Assembly (NCBI GenBank): GCA_963833885.1
Contig: CAWHZU010000001.1
Span: forward strand, 124,001 to 188,000
Direction of reading: 5' to 3'
From: JASHPR01 sp963833885
Lineage (GTDB): Bacteria; Actinomycetota; Actinomycetes; Streptosporangiales; Streptosporangiaceae
DNA: 64,000 nucleotides
The translations under genes were made by a program, and so were the position numbers. Shown piece by piece: positions 1 through 7,404 of this stretch. Under the pieces are notes generated by a model that was not told where the DNA came from, searched no databases, and worked only from the letters and a program-made list of their open reading frames with translations. Numbering within the stretch: position 1 is the stretch's first letter; every line of letters begins with the position of its first letter.

Positions 1-612
1 CATTCCCCGGGCAGCCAGGGCGGCGTGCGGGATCCGTTCCGGCCAGTAATAAGAGATCGCGTACAACGCGTCAGGAGTAAGCAGCATCGCGTTCAGGCTG
101 TTCGGCGAGAACATCCGGTCGATGTGGGCGACCGTGGTCTCGATCGCGCTGATCATGTCCTCGCCCTCGTCGAGCCCGGACATCACGTGCAGGAAGTAGC
201 GCTCGCTATCCGTGGTGCCGGTGAGCTGGCGCTCCCAGGCCGGCGGCAGCAGCTCGCCGAGCCGGTCCTGGGGGTGGATCGCGCCGTTGTGCGCCATCGC
301 CATCGCGCCGCGGCGGAACGGGTGCGTGTTGCGCGGCTCGACCGGCAGGCCGGGGGTAGCCCAGCGCAGGTGCACCATTCCCTGGTCGCCGAGCTTGCGG
401 TGCACGAGCTCGGCGTACGAGGCCGAGTCCGACGCCCGCTGCGGTGACTTCTGGATGTGTACCTGGCCCGGCCGCTGCCGGTCGTACCAGGCGACCCCCC
501 AGCCGTCGCCGTGGAACTCCGACATCTGAGTGAACTCATGCAGGCTTTGCTCTCCCATGAGCTCGGCGAGTGAGGCGTCGGCTCTGGTGCAGTACCCGAG
601 TAGTCGGCACAT
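1..612 (-). CDS. Class II glutamine amidotransferase (3' end beyond window)
   Basis: Partial gene, 204 codons visible, running off the left edge. The protein begins MCRLLGY, placing the N-terminal nucleophile cysteine at residue 2 as in class II (Ntn) glutamine amidotransferases of the EgtC/YafJ type. Further family signatures are HGDGWGVAW (about residues 34-42), HLRWATPG and the NTHPF / MAHNGAI pair that shape the glutamine pocket. Such proteins hydrolyse glutamine or a gamma-glutamyl amide. It is the last visible gene of a minus-strand operon, 17 bp after the SDR gene. Because a glutamine-synthetase-like ligase is encoded nearby, a role in handling gamma-glutamyl compounds is possible; that is inference. 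The start is chosen because the cysteine must follow Met1. Confidence 0.88.
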   Translation of the reverse strand, partial: MCRLLGYCTRADASLAELMGEQSLHEFTQMSEFHGDGWGVAWYDRQRPGQVHIQKSPQRASDSASYAELVHRKLGDQGMVHLRWATPGLPVEPRNTHPFRRGAMAMAHNGAIHPQDRLGELLPPAWERQLTGTTDSERYFLHVMSGLDEGEDMISAIETTVAHIDRMFSPNSLNAMLLTPDALYAISYYWPERIPHAALAARGM

Positions 613-628
613 AGCTCCGCATACTTCC

Positions 629-1411
629 CTAAAGGTACTTTCCCATTCCTCCAGCCACGTCGACCGATGCGCCGGTGATGTAGCTGGCGCGGTCGCTGGC
701 GAGGAACGCCACGATGCCGGAAACCTCGTCCGCCCGCCCGAACCGGCCGAGGGGCACCTCGGCGGCCGCGAGCTGCCCGAAGAACTCCTCGGCCGGCGTG
801 TCCGGCGCCCGCCTGCGGTGGATGTTCTCCCACTGCGGTGTGGTGACGAAGCCGATGTTCACGCTGTTGACCAGGATGTCCTCTGGCCCGAGCTCCATCG
901 CCAGCGCCTTGGCGAGGCCCAGGCAGGAGGCCCGGTTGACCGAGGTGGCGAAGAACGCCGGGTCCGGATAGCGCCCGTACACCGCGTTGATGTTGATCAC
1001 CCGGGCGGCCGGGCTCTGCCGCAGCAGCGGCAGCGCGGCCCGCGTGCAGCGGATTTGCGACATGACCTTGACCTCGAAGTCACCCTCGAAGTCGGCGTCG
1101 GACAGCGACTCGAACCGGCCGGGCCGCGCGGCGCCGGCGTTGTTGACCAGGATGTCGATGCCACCGAGGACAGACGCCGCCTGGTTGATGAACGCGGTCA
1201 CCTCGTCGGGGTCGGTCACGTCGCAGCGGAACGCGAACACCGTGCCGCCCGGCTTGCGGAGCTCGGCGGCTGTCGCCTCGAGCTCGGCATCGTCGCGGGA
1301 GCAGATGACGACCTGCGCTCCCTCGGCGAGCAGCTCGGCGGCGATCGCCTTGCCCAGTCCCTTGGAGCCGCCGGTGACGACGGCCCGGCGGCCTGCCAGG
1401 CCGAGGTCCAT
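629..1411 (-). CDS. SDR-family protein lacking the usual catalytic triad
   Basis: 260 aa with a Rossmann fold: TGGSKGLG nucleotide-binding motif (about residues 13-20), D-V-T and NNAG motifs, so NAD(P) binding is likely. The usual active-site Ser and YxxxK are not present: the stretch aligning with them reads INAVYG and FFATSVNRAS, so Tyr is Phe and Lys is Val. This resembles an atypical SDR subgroup with an S-N-x-x-R-A motif in that position. It may be a reductase with a different mechanism or a non-catalytic binder. Its ATG follows the cupin stop codon directly (TAG then ATG), so the two are translationally coupled. Confidence 0.88.
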   Translation of the reverse strand: MDLGLAGRRAVVTGGSKGLGKAIAAELLAEGAQVVICSRDDAELEATAAELRKPGGTVFAFRCDVTDPDEVTAFINQAASVLGGIDILVNNAGAARPGRFESLSDADFEGDFEVKVMSQIRCTRAALPLLRQSPAARVININAVYGRYPDPAFFATSVNRASCLGLAKALAMELGPEDILVNSVNIGFVTTPQWENIHRRRAPDTPAEEFFGQLAAAEVPLGRFGRADEVSGIVAFLASDRASYITGASVDVAGGMGKYL

Positions 1412-1849
1412 CTACTCGCCGTCCTGGCCATCGGCCTCCGGCGCCCCGGACTGCTGCGTCTCGGCCAGGGCGAGCAGGGTCTTGCGCGGCGGGCAGAACA
1501 CGTCCACCTCCAGGCAGGTGGTGTCGGTGGTCCATGCCCCGTGCGGCACCCAGGCCGGGATCACGGCGACGTCTCCCTTGCGCATCGTGCGCTCGTCCCC
1601 GTCGATGTTGAAGGTCATTTCCCCGTCGAGGATGATCACGATCTGCTCTTCCTCGTGGACGTGCCGCGGCGCCTCGGTGTTCTCCGCGAACTGCACGAAG
1701 TTCGTCAGGACGCCATCACCGAGCACTGGCCGGAACGTGAGGCCGGGCACATACTCGGCGGACGCAAGGTCATCGATGTGCACGTAGCGGCCGGGGCCCG
1801 TAGGCACGCCCTGCGCTTCCTCGGCGAAGTGCGCGGCAGCGTCGGTCAT
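1412..1849 (-). CDS. Cupin-domain protein
   Basis: 145 aa single-domain cupin. The first cupin motif is visible as RHVHEEEQIVIILDGEMTF and the second as GDVAVIPAWVPHGA, giving His, His, Glu and His ligands for a divalent metal. It could be a small dioxygenase, isomerase or sensor; the sequence does not say which. The start is ATG at 1849, overlapping the aminotransferase stop by four bases (ATGA), so it is translationally coupled to the gene upstream. Longer upstream reading in this frame is the aminotransferase gene read out of frame and was discarded. Confidence 0.88.
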   Translation of the reverse strand: MTDAAAHFAEEAQGVPTGPGRYVHIDDLASAEYVPGLTFRPVLGDGVLTNFVQFAENTEAPRHVHEEEQIVIILDGEMTFNIDGDERTMRKGDVAVIPAWVPHGAWTTDTTCLEVDVFCPPRKTLLALAETQQSGAPEADGQDGE

Positions 1850-3063
1850 GATCCCTCCAATGCGGTCCGGACGAGGTCCCCGAGGCGCCGGGCGCCCTCG
1901 TCGATGAGCTCGTCGCTGACCCGGCTGTAGGCCAGCCGCATCTGCGTTGCCCCGCCCTGGCCAGGGTAGAACGGCTGGCCGGGCACGTAGGCCACCTTGC
2001 GGGCGCTGGCCGCGGGGGAGAGGGCCATGGTGTCCACCCCGTCCGGCGCGGTGACCCAGGTGAAGAAGCCACCGCGCGGCGAGGTCCACGTTGTGCCGTC
2101 GGGCATGTGCGCCAGCAGGGCCTCGTTCATGAGCGCCGCCCGGCGCGCGTACAGCGCGCGGGACTCGACGAGCTGGCGGTCGAGGTGGCCGCCGCGCCCG
2201 TATTCCTCGAGCATCCGCTGGCCGAGCGCGCCCGAGCACTGGTCGGAGTTCTGCTTGGCGGTGACCAGCTGCGTGATGATCTCGGGCGGCCCGGCCGCCC
2301 AGCCGAGCCTTACGCCCGGGAAGAACGTCTTGGAGAACGTGCCCGCCTGGACCACCACGTCGGGCGCTTGTGACCACAGACTCGGCGGCGCGGTGTCCTC
2401 GAAACCGAGTTCCCGGTACGCGACGTCTTCCAGGATCAGGAAGTGGTACCGGCGGGCAAGGTCGACCAGTTCGGCCCGGCGGTCCGCCGCCATGGAGAGC
2501 CCGGTCGGATTCTGGTGATCGGGGATCGTGTACAGCACCTTGGGCCGCAGCCCGGCGGCGAGCAGGTCGGCGAGCACGTCCACGCGCATGCCGTCGTCGT
2601 CCATGGGCACGCCGCGCAGGTCCGCCTCATAGCCGCGGAACGCCATGATCGCGCCGAGGTAGGTCGGCGCCTCGACCACAACCACGTCGCCGGTGTCCAC
2701 CATGCTCTTGGCGATCAGCTCCATGCAGTCGATACCGCCGCTGGTGATCATCAGCTCGCCCGCGGCCGGGCGCTGGCCCTGCTGCGATGCCAGCCGTCCA
2801 GCCACGTAGTCACGCAGCCCCGGCAGCCCCTCGGTGGGGGAGTACTGCAGCGCGACCGCCACGTCCGTGGCGATGAGCTTGGCGGCGATCTCCCCGAGCA
2901 CGTCGCGGGGGAAGGTCGCGGGATCCGGGAAGCCGCCCGAGAACGTGATCACGTCGGTAGCCCCGGCCAGGGAAAGGATCGCGGTGATCTCGCCACCACC
3001 CAGTGTTTGCGTCCGGCGGGCGAAGCTCGCGGTCCAGTCACGCAGTTCCGGAGCGGCGGTCAT
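1846..3063 (-). CDS. PLP-dependent aminotransferase (fold type I, LysN/MocR-like)
   Basis: 405 aa, full length for the stand-alone aminotransferases related to 2-aminoadipate aminotransferase and the catalytic domain of MocR regulators. The PLP-lysine motif is TFSKTFFPGVRLGW; the upstream YTIPDHQNPTG segment contains the Asn/Pro residues that contact PLP. No HTH domain is fused at the N terminus. It is the first gene of the minus-strand operon aminotransferase-cupin-SDR-amidotransferase and faces an Lrp/AsnC gene across 146 bp. A role in transferring an amino group during amino acid or amine catabolism fits the neighbours; the substrate is unknown. Confidence 0.92.
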   Translation of the reverse strand: MTAAPELRDWTASFARRTQTLGGGEITAILSLAGATDVITFSGGFPDPATFPRDVLGEIAAKLIATDVAVALQYSPTEGLPGLRDYVAGRLASQQGQRPAAGELMITSGGIDCMELIAKSMVDTGDVVVVEAPTYLGAIMAFRGYEADLRGVPMDDDGMRVDVLADLLAAGLRPKVLYTIPDHQNPTGLSMAADRRAELVDLARRYHFLILEDVAYRELGFEDTAPPSLWSQAPDVVVQAGTFSKTFFPGVRLGWAAGPPEIITQLVTAKQNSDQCSGALGQRMLEEYGRGGHLDRQLVESRALYARRAALMNEALLAHMPDGTTWTSPRGGFFTWVTAPDGVDTMALSPAASARKVAYVPGQPFYPGQGGATQMRLAYSRVSDELIDEGARRLGDLVRTALEGS

Positions 3064-3096
3064 CCGTGCCTCCCGATTTGTCGATACTGGTCACTC

Positions 3097-3125
3097 TTGA
3101 CACGGGGCCTGGCAAACGTAAGAAT
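3097..3125 (+). promoter_or_regulatory. Candidate sigma-70-type promoter for the Lrp-GS operon
   Basis: A perfect -35 box TTGACA at 3097-3102 is followed after 16 bp by TAAGAA(T) at 3119-3125. It lies in the divergent gap and points towards the Lrp/AsnC gene, giving a leader of about 80 nt. The surrounding 100 bp is noticeably richer in A/T than the genes. Predicted only from the boxes. Confidence 0.5.
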
Positions 3126-3209
3126 TCTTGGCAGCAAGACATACATTTGCTTAGGTGTAGCTGAATCATACCTGAAGTCAGCAACCTTCTCACCAGAGAT
3201 GTCTGCCAA

Positions 3210-3803
3210 TTGACAAGCACCTCAGCGCCGCTCGCGCGGCTCGCCGAAGTCGCATCGCCGTCGACCGAGAAGGTCGAGGTCGACGACCTCGACCTCACGC
3301 TCCTGCGGGCTCTCGCGGTCGACGCCCGCCAGTCCCAGCGCGCCCTCGCCCGGGCGGTCGGCATGTCGCCGCCGGCGATCGCCGACCGGCTGGCCCGGCT
3401 GGAACGCCTAGGCGCGATCCGGGGCTACCGCGTGGAGCTGGACTGGGCGGCGCTCGGCTACCCGGTCGTGGTCTACCTGGCGGTGAGCGCTAATCCGGGC
3501 GCGGACCTGAGCGAGATCGCCCGCTCGATCCGGACGCTCCCGGAGGCTCAGGACATGAGCGTGGTTACCGGCGCCTTTGACCTGCTGGTACGGTTGCGGG
3601 TCCGGGACCACACCCACCTGCGCGAACTGCTGCTGAACACGATCTTCCAGATCCCTGGCGTCCAGCGCACGGAGACCTTCCTGTCGCTAGCCGACGCCGA
3701 GCCCGAGAACTTCGCGGAAGGCCTGCTCGACCAGATGAGCCAGCTGTCCAAGCAGGGCCAGCGGGGCAGGTCGGGCGACAAGACCCGAGGCAACCAGCCC
3801 TGA
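3210..3803 (+). CDS. Lrp/AsnC-family transcriptional regulator
   Basis: 197 aa. An N-terminal winged helix (LDLTLLRALAVDARQS, then AVGMSPPAIADRLARLE as the recognition helix, about residues 27-70) is followed by a RAM/AsnC ligand-binding domain (VVYLAVSANPGADLSEIARS through the TGAFDLLVRLRV strand). Lrp-type proteins bind amino acids and regulate neighbouring amino acid metabolism genes, which matches divergent aminotransferase and downstream GS-like genes. The listed start is a TTG; the family domain begins about 25 residues later, so an internal GTG start is an alternative. The C-terminal 20 residues are charged and unstructured. Confidence 0.9.
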   Translation: MTSTSAPLARLAEVASPSTEKVEVDDLDLTLLRALAVDARQSQRALARAVGMSPPAIADRLARLERLGAIRGYRVELDWAALGYPVVVYLAVSANPGADLSEIARSIRTLPEAQDMSVVTGAFDLLVRLRVRDHTHLRELLLNTIFQIPGVQRTETFLSLADAEPENFAEGLLDQMSQLSKQGQRGRSGDKTRGNQP

Positions 3804-3845
3804 CGCGGAATCCGCGCCAAGACCTGACGAGGAGTAGACCCCAAA

Positions 3846-5375
3846 GTGAGTACGGCATCCCCAGAACACCCCGACGAGCGGGTCACGACCACCGCAGGCG
3901 TCGGCCAGCCTGGTTTCGTCGCCCAGCACGGCCTGTTCACTGACCGGCAGGCCAGCGCGGCGGAGCTGGTCGCCGCGCGCATCACTGAGCTGGGCCTGCG
4001 CACCGTGCGGCTGGTGGTCGTCGACCAGCACGGCCAGCCGCGCAGCAAGTCCCTGTCCGCAGACGCGGCGCTGGCCACGCTCGCGAACGGGCTCGACTTC
4101 TCCGGCGCGATCTACAGCCTGGACACCGGCAACAACGTGTTCGTCCCCGCGTTCGCCGCCGGCGGCGGGTTCGGCATCGAGGAGTTCACCGGCTTTCCCG
4201 ACGTGGTCCTGGTGCCCGACCCGACCACGTTCCAGGTGCTGCCGTGGGTCGACCGGACCGGGTGGATGCTCTGCGACGTCTACTTCTCCAACGGCCAGCC
4301 GATGCCGCTGGACGGCCGCGGCCTGATGCGCCGGCACCTCGCCGAACTGGGCGAGCTCGGCTACGACTACCTGGCCGGGATCGAGATCGAGTACTACATC
4401 GTCAAGCTCGAGTCGGACCTGATCACGCCGGAGAACGCCGGGTTCACCCCGCCACCCCCGGCGGTCAGCGTGTTCGAGCGCGGCTACCAGTACCTGTCCG
4501 AGGTGCGCCTGGACAGCGTGTCCAGCACGCTCGAGGCGATCAGGGACGCGCTGTGGGGGGTCGGGCTGCCGCCGCGGGCCATGGAGGACGAGTGGGGCCC
4601 GGGCCAGATGGAGTTCAGCTTCAGCCCGATCGGCGGGCTGGCGGCGGCCGACGCGGTGGTGCTGTTCCGGTCCGCTGTCAAGCAGGTCTGCCAGCGCCGC
4701 GGCCTGCTGGCCACCTTCATGTGCCGGCCCGGGCTGCCGAACTTCTTCTCCTCGGGCTGGCACCTGCACCAGTCGCTGATCTCACGGCAGGACGGCAGCA
4801 ACGCGTTTGCCAGCGGGGACGCGCCGCTGTCGGCGCTGGGCATGCAGTACGTGGCCGGGCTGATCGAGCACTCGCTGCCGATGATGCCGTTCTCCACACC
4901 CACCGTGAACGGGTACAAGCGCTACCGCCCGTACTCGTTCGCCCCGGACCGGGTGTGCTGGGCGGTGGAGAACCGCGGTGCGCTGGTCCGGGTGCAGGGC
5001 GCGCCCGGCGACACCAGCAGCCACGTGGAGATGCGGATCGGCGAGCCAGCGGCCAACCCGTACCTCTACATGGCCGCCAACATCGCGGCCGGCCTGGACG
5101 GCATCCGCCGCGGGCTCGAGCCGCCCGCCCCGGTCGAGGCCGATCCGTACGTGGCCGACGCGCCGATGCTGCCCACGTCGCTGGCTGACGCGGTCAATGC
5201 GCTCGACGCCGACAAGTTCTACCGCCAGGCGTTCGGCGGCACCCTGGTCGACTACCTGCTGCAGATGAAGCGCGCCGAGGTCAAGCGCTACGACGCGGCC
5301 GTGGCGGAGAACCCGCCGCCCGAGGGACAGGACGTCAGCGACTGGGAGATGCGCGAGTACTTCGAGTTCTACTGA
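3846..5375 (+). CDS. Glutamine-synthetase-like gamma-glutamyl ligase
   Basis: 509 aa, GTG start preceded by a GAGGAG ribosome site. The GS beta-grasp (GQPRSKSL, about residues 63-70) and catalytic domain are complete: GIEIEYYI (about 178), EDEWGPGQMEF (about 246), HLHQSL (about 305), NGYKRYRP (about 354), NRGALVRV (about 376). In true glutamine synthetases the NSYKRLVPGYEAP loop carries a Glu that closes the ammonium site; here the equivalent reads RPYSFAP, with Phe in that place. This loss is seen in GS relatives that glutamylate organic amines, so ligation of glutamate to an amine other than ammonia is likely (inference). The C-terminal adenylylation region is not typical of GlnA. Confidence 0.9.
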   Translation: MSTASPEHPDERVTTTAGVGQPGFVAQHGLFTDRQASAAELVAARITELGLRTVRLVVVDQHGQPRSKSLSADAALATLANGLDFSGAIYSLDTGNNVFVPAFAAGGGFGIEEFTGFPDVVLVPDPTTFQVLPWVDRTGWMLCDVYFSNGQPMPLDGRGLMRRHLAELGELGYDYLAGIEIEYYIVKLESDLITPENAGFTPPPPAVSVFERGYQYLSEVRLDSVSSTLEAIRDALWGVGLPPRAMEDEWGPGQMEFSFSPIGGLAAADAVVLFRSAVKQVCQRRGLLATFMCRPGLPNFFSSGWHLHQSLISRQDGSNAFASGDAPLSALGMQYVAGLIEHSLPMMPFSTPTVNGYKRYRPYSFAPDRVCWAVENRGALVRVQGAPGDTSSHVEMRIGEPAANPYLYMAANIAAGLDGIRRGLEPPAPVEADPYVADAPMLPTSLADAVNALDADKFYRQAFGGTLVDYLLQMKRAEVKRYDAAVAENPPPEGQDVSDWEMREYFEFY

Positions 5376-5430
5376 GCGAGCCGGAGGCGAGCGAACAGCC
5401 AGCACTGAGCAAGCCGGAGGCGAGCGAACA
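5373..5430 (+). repeat. Two 25-bp direct repeats straddling the GS-like stop codon
   Basis: Copies at 5373-5397 and 5406-5430 match at 24 of 25 bases and are separated by 8 bp. The first copy begins with the TGA of the GS-like gene; the second also begins TGA. The pair fills the gap before the Dabb gene. Similar stop-straddling repeats occur at three other genes in this window. Confidence 0.8.
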
Positions 5431-5450
5431 ATGAAACACATCCGGAGCCC

Positions 5451-5795
5451 ATGGTGACCTTGCAGCACATCGTTCTGTTCAGCTTCCCTCGCGAGCTCAG
5501 CGAGGAGGAGGCGGCCACGATGCGAGCGATGGTGGCGAGCTGGCCGAGCGAGATCGGGCTGATGACCAAGTGCCGGTTCGGCACCGACCTCACCCGGGAG
5601 CGCAACCGCGGCTACGAGTACCTGCTCTACACCGAGTTCCCCGACACGAACACGCTCCGGGAGTACCAGGACCACCCCGTCCACGTGCGGTTCCGCGACT
5701 GGATCGTGGAGCGCGGGTGCACGCCGCTGGCGTTCGACTACTACCTCGACGCCGGCACCGTTCTGATGGCCGAGCCTGATTCGGCAGCCCGCTAG
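5451..5795 (+). CDS. Dabb (stress-responsive alpha/beta barrel) protein
   Basis: 114 aa dimeric ferredoxin-like barrel family. The signatures are the N-terminal LQHIVLFSF strand, the central YLLYTEFPD strand and the terminal DHPVHVRF...PLAFDYYL segment. Members include small enzymes and proteins of unknown role; none of the residues decides between them. It sits between the GS-like ligase and an amino acid permease, 75 bp and 23 bp away, so it is probably part of the same catabolic transcript. Confidence 0.85.
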   Translation: MVTLQHIVLFSFPRELSEEEAATMRAMVASWPSEIGLMTKCRFGTDLTRERNRGYEYLLYTEFPDTNTLREYQDHPVHVRFRDWIVERGCTPLAFDYYLDAGTVLMAEPDSAAR

Positions 5796-5818
5796 TGAGG
5801 TTAGGGAGGGCACCACCC

Positions 5819-7321
5819 ATGGCAGATACCGACCGCAGCCTGGCCGTCGCGACCGGCCAGGACGAGCTGGCACACGGCTCGCTCAGGATCTGGGATGCCA
5901 TCGCGATCTCGGTGTCGGTTATCGCACCGGGAATGGCGATGCTGCTGAACGTGTCCGGCGTCGCGATCGTCGCCGGCGGCTCGACGCCGCTGGCGTTCCT
6001 GCTCGGCGGCATCGCCTGCCTGGCGCTGGCGTTCGTGGTGATCGGCTTCACCCGGCGGATGGCCTCGGCGGGATACGCCTATACGTACGCCAGCCGCAGC
6101 CTGGGCAAAGAGGGCGGCTTCATGGCCGGCTGGCTGTACTTCGCCGGCATGATCTGCTTCGTCCCGATGACCATGTCCGGGGTCGGCTACCTGGCCGCCA
6201 ACCTGCTCGGGCTGAATCCCGACTGGTGGATCCTGTTCTTCTTCCTCGGCATGGCGCTGCTGGTGGTGCTGTCGATCGTGCGGATCAAGGTCACCACCCG
6301 TGTTCAGCTCGTGGTGGGCATCGTGACCGTGGCGGTGATCGTGATCGTCGACCTCGTCACCACCGCCAAGGGCGGGGTGCACGGGCAGGCGCTGTCGGCG
6401 TTCAGCTTCTCGCACACCGTCAGCGGCGGGTTCAACGGCGTCTTCTACGGCATCATCCTGGGCGTCACCTCGTACATCGGGTTCGAGACCGCCGCCGACT
6501 TCGGTGAGGAGACCGCCAACCCGCGCCGCTACATCCCGATCGCGATCATCGCGGCGACGGTTTTCGCGGTGATCTTCTACCTGTGGACCACGTACGCGTT
6601 GGCGATCGGCTTCGGCGTGAAGAACGGTGCGACGTGGGGCGCGGACCCGGTCGGGCTGCAGACGATCGCGAACAAGTTCGTCACCCCGTGGGTGGGCTCG
6701 CTAGTGGAGATCGGCGGCCTGTTCGCCGCGTTCATCGTGTGCGTGGCCTGCGCTACCGCCGGATCGCGCACGCTGTTCGCGATGGGCCGCGAGGGCGTGC
6801 TGCCCAAGGCGTTCGCGCACACCCACCCGCGGTTCAAGACCCCGGTCAACGCGACGCTGGCGGTGGTCGCGGTGGCCATCGTGATGGCGCTGATCATCGG
6901 CTACCCGCTGTCGGACAGCGCGTTCGGCCAGCCGTTCAGCAACTACTACTTCTGGGCCACTCTGGGCACGCTCCTGATCATCGTCGTCTACATCATGATC
7001 TGCATCGGCGGCATCGTGTTCTTCCACCGCACCAGGGACACCCGGCGCTGGAACCCGCTGGTGCACGTCGTGATCCCGGTCGTCGGCGCCGTGGTGTTCG
7101 CCGCCGCGCTGTACGGCTCGGTGCACCCCACCCCGCCCGGCATCCTGAAGTGGACCCCGTACCTGGCCATCATCTGGCTGGTGCTCGGCATCGGCGTGCT
7201 GCTCTGGCTGCGCTCCAGGCGCCCGGACTCCGTGGCCCGCATCGGCTCGATCCTCGGTGAGGAGGGCGGCAGCGACGCGGCCGTGCTCGACGACGGCGCG
7301 CCGCCGGAGCCGGCCAGGTAA
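5819..7321 (+). CDS. APC-superfamily amino acid/amine permease
   Basis: 500 aa with about 12 hydrophobic membrane segments and the APC N-terminal signature LRIWDAIAISVSVIAPGMAM, followed by GYAYTYASRSLGKEGGF. The conserved GFETAADFGEE motif (about residue 222) is also present. The start is the ATG at 5819, eight bases after GGGAGGG; a GTG 24 bp upstream overlaps the previous stop and has no ribosome site. It probably imports the amino acid or amine used by the neighbouring aminotransferase and GS-like ligase. The C-terminal 30 residues are soluble and acidic. Confidence 0.9.
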   Translation: MADTDRSLAVATGQDELAHGSLRIWDAIAISVSVIAPGMAMLLNVSGVAIVAGGSTPLAFLLGGIACLALAFVVIGFTRRMASAGYAYTYASRSLGKEGGFMAGWLYFAGMICFVPMTMSGVGYLAANLLGLNPDWWILFFFLGMALLVVLSIVRIKVTTRVQLVVGIVTVAVIVIVDLVTTAKGGVHGQALSAFSFSHTVSGGFNGVFYGIILGVTSYIGFETAADFGEETANPRRYIPIAIIAATVFAVIFYLWTTYALAIGFGVKNGATWGADPVGLQTIANKFVTPWVGSLVEIGGLFAAFIVCVACATAGSRTLFAMGREGVLPKAFAHTHPRFKTPVNATLAVVAVAIVMALIIGYPLSDSAFGQPFSNYYFWATLGTLLIIVVYIMICIGGIVFFHRTRDTRRWNPLVHVVIPVVGAVVFAAALYGSVHPTPPGILKWTPYLAIIWLVLGIGVLLWLRSRRPDSVARIGSILGEEGGSDAAVLDDGAPPEPAR

Positions 7322-7352
7322 TCCAGCAGTCCCGGCCAGGTAGTCCAGCAGT
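7311..7352 (+). repeat. Two 20-bp direct repeats at the permease stop codon
   Basis: 7311-7330 and 7333-7352 match at 19 of 20 bases with a 22-bp period. The permease TAA (7319-7321) lies inside the first copy; the second copy has TAG at the same place. The right-hand copy abuts the hairpin at 7353. Confidence 0.8.
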
Positions 7353-7400
7353 GTGGTGGGACCCGCGCTGTTCCTCTTACAACAGCGTGGGTCCCACGAC
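7353..7400. terminator. 48-bp hairpin, bidirectional terminator (copy 1 of 2)
   Basis: Arms 7353-7372 and 7381-7400 pair over 20 bp with two mismatches around an 8-nt loop that starts CCT and ends AC. It lies between the convergent permease and P1 peptidase genes and has no T-tract. A near-identical hairpin lies at 54425-54472, also between convergent genes; the left arm here equals the reverse complement of the right arm there. A bidirectional terminator or a small palindromic repeat family is the best reading. Confidence 0.75.
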
Positions 7401-7404
7401 CGTG

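Noticed and set aside
530..1930. 466-codon plus-strand frame across the aminotransferase operon
   Set aside because: Shadow of the cupin and SDR genes, which show clear family motifs on the other strand.
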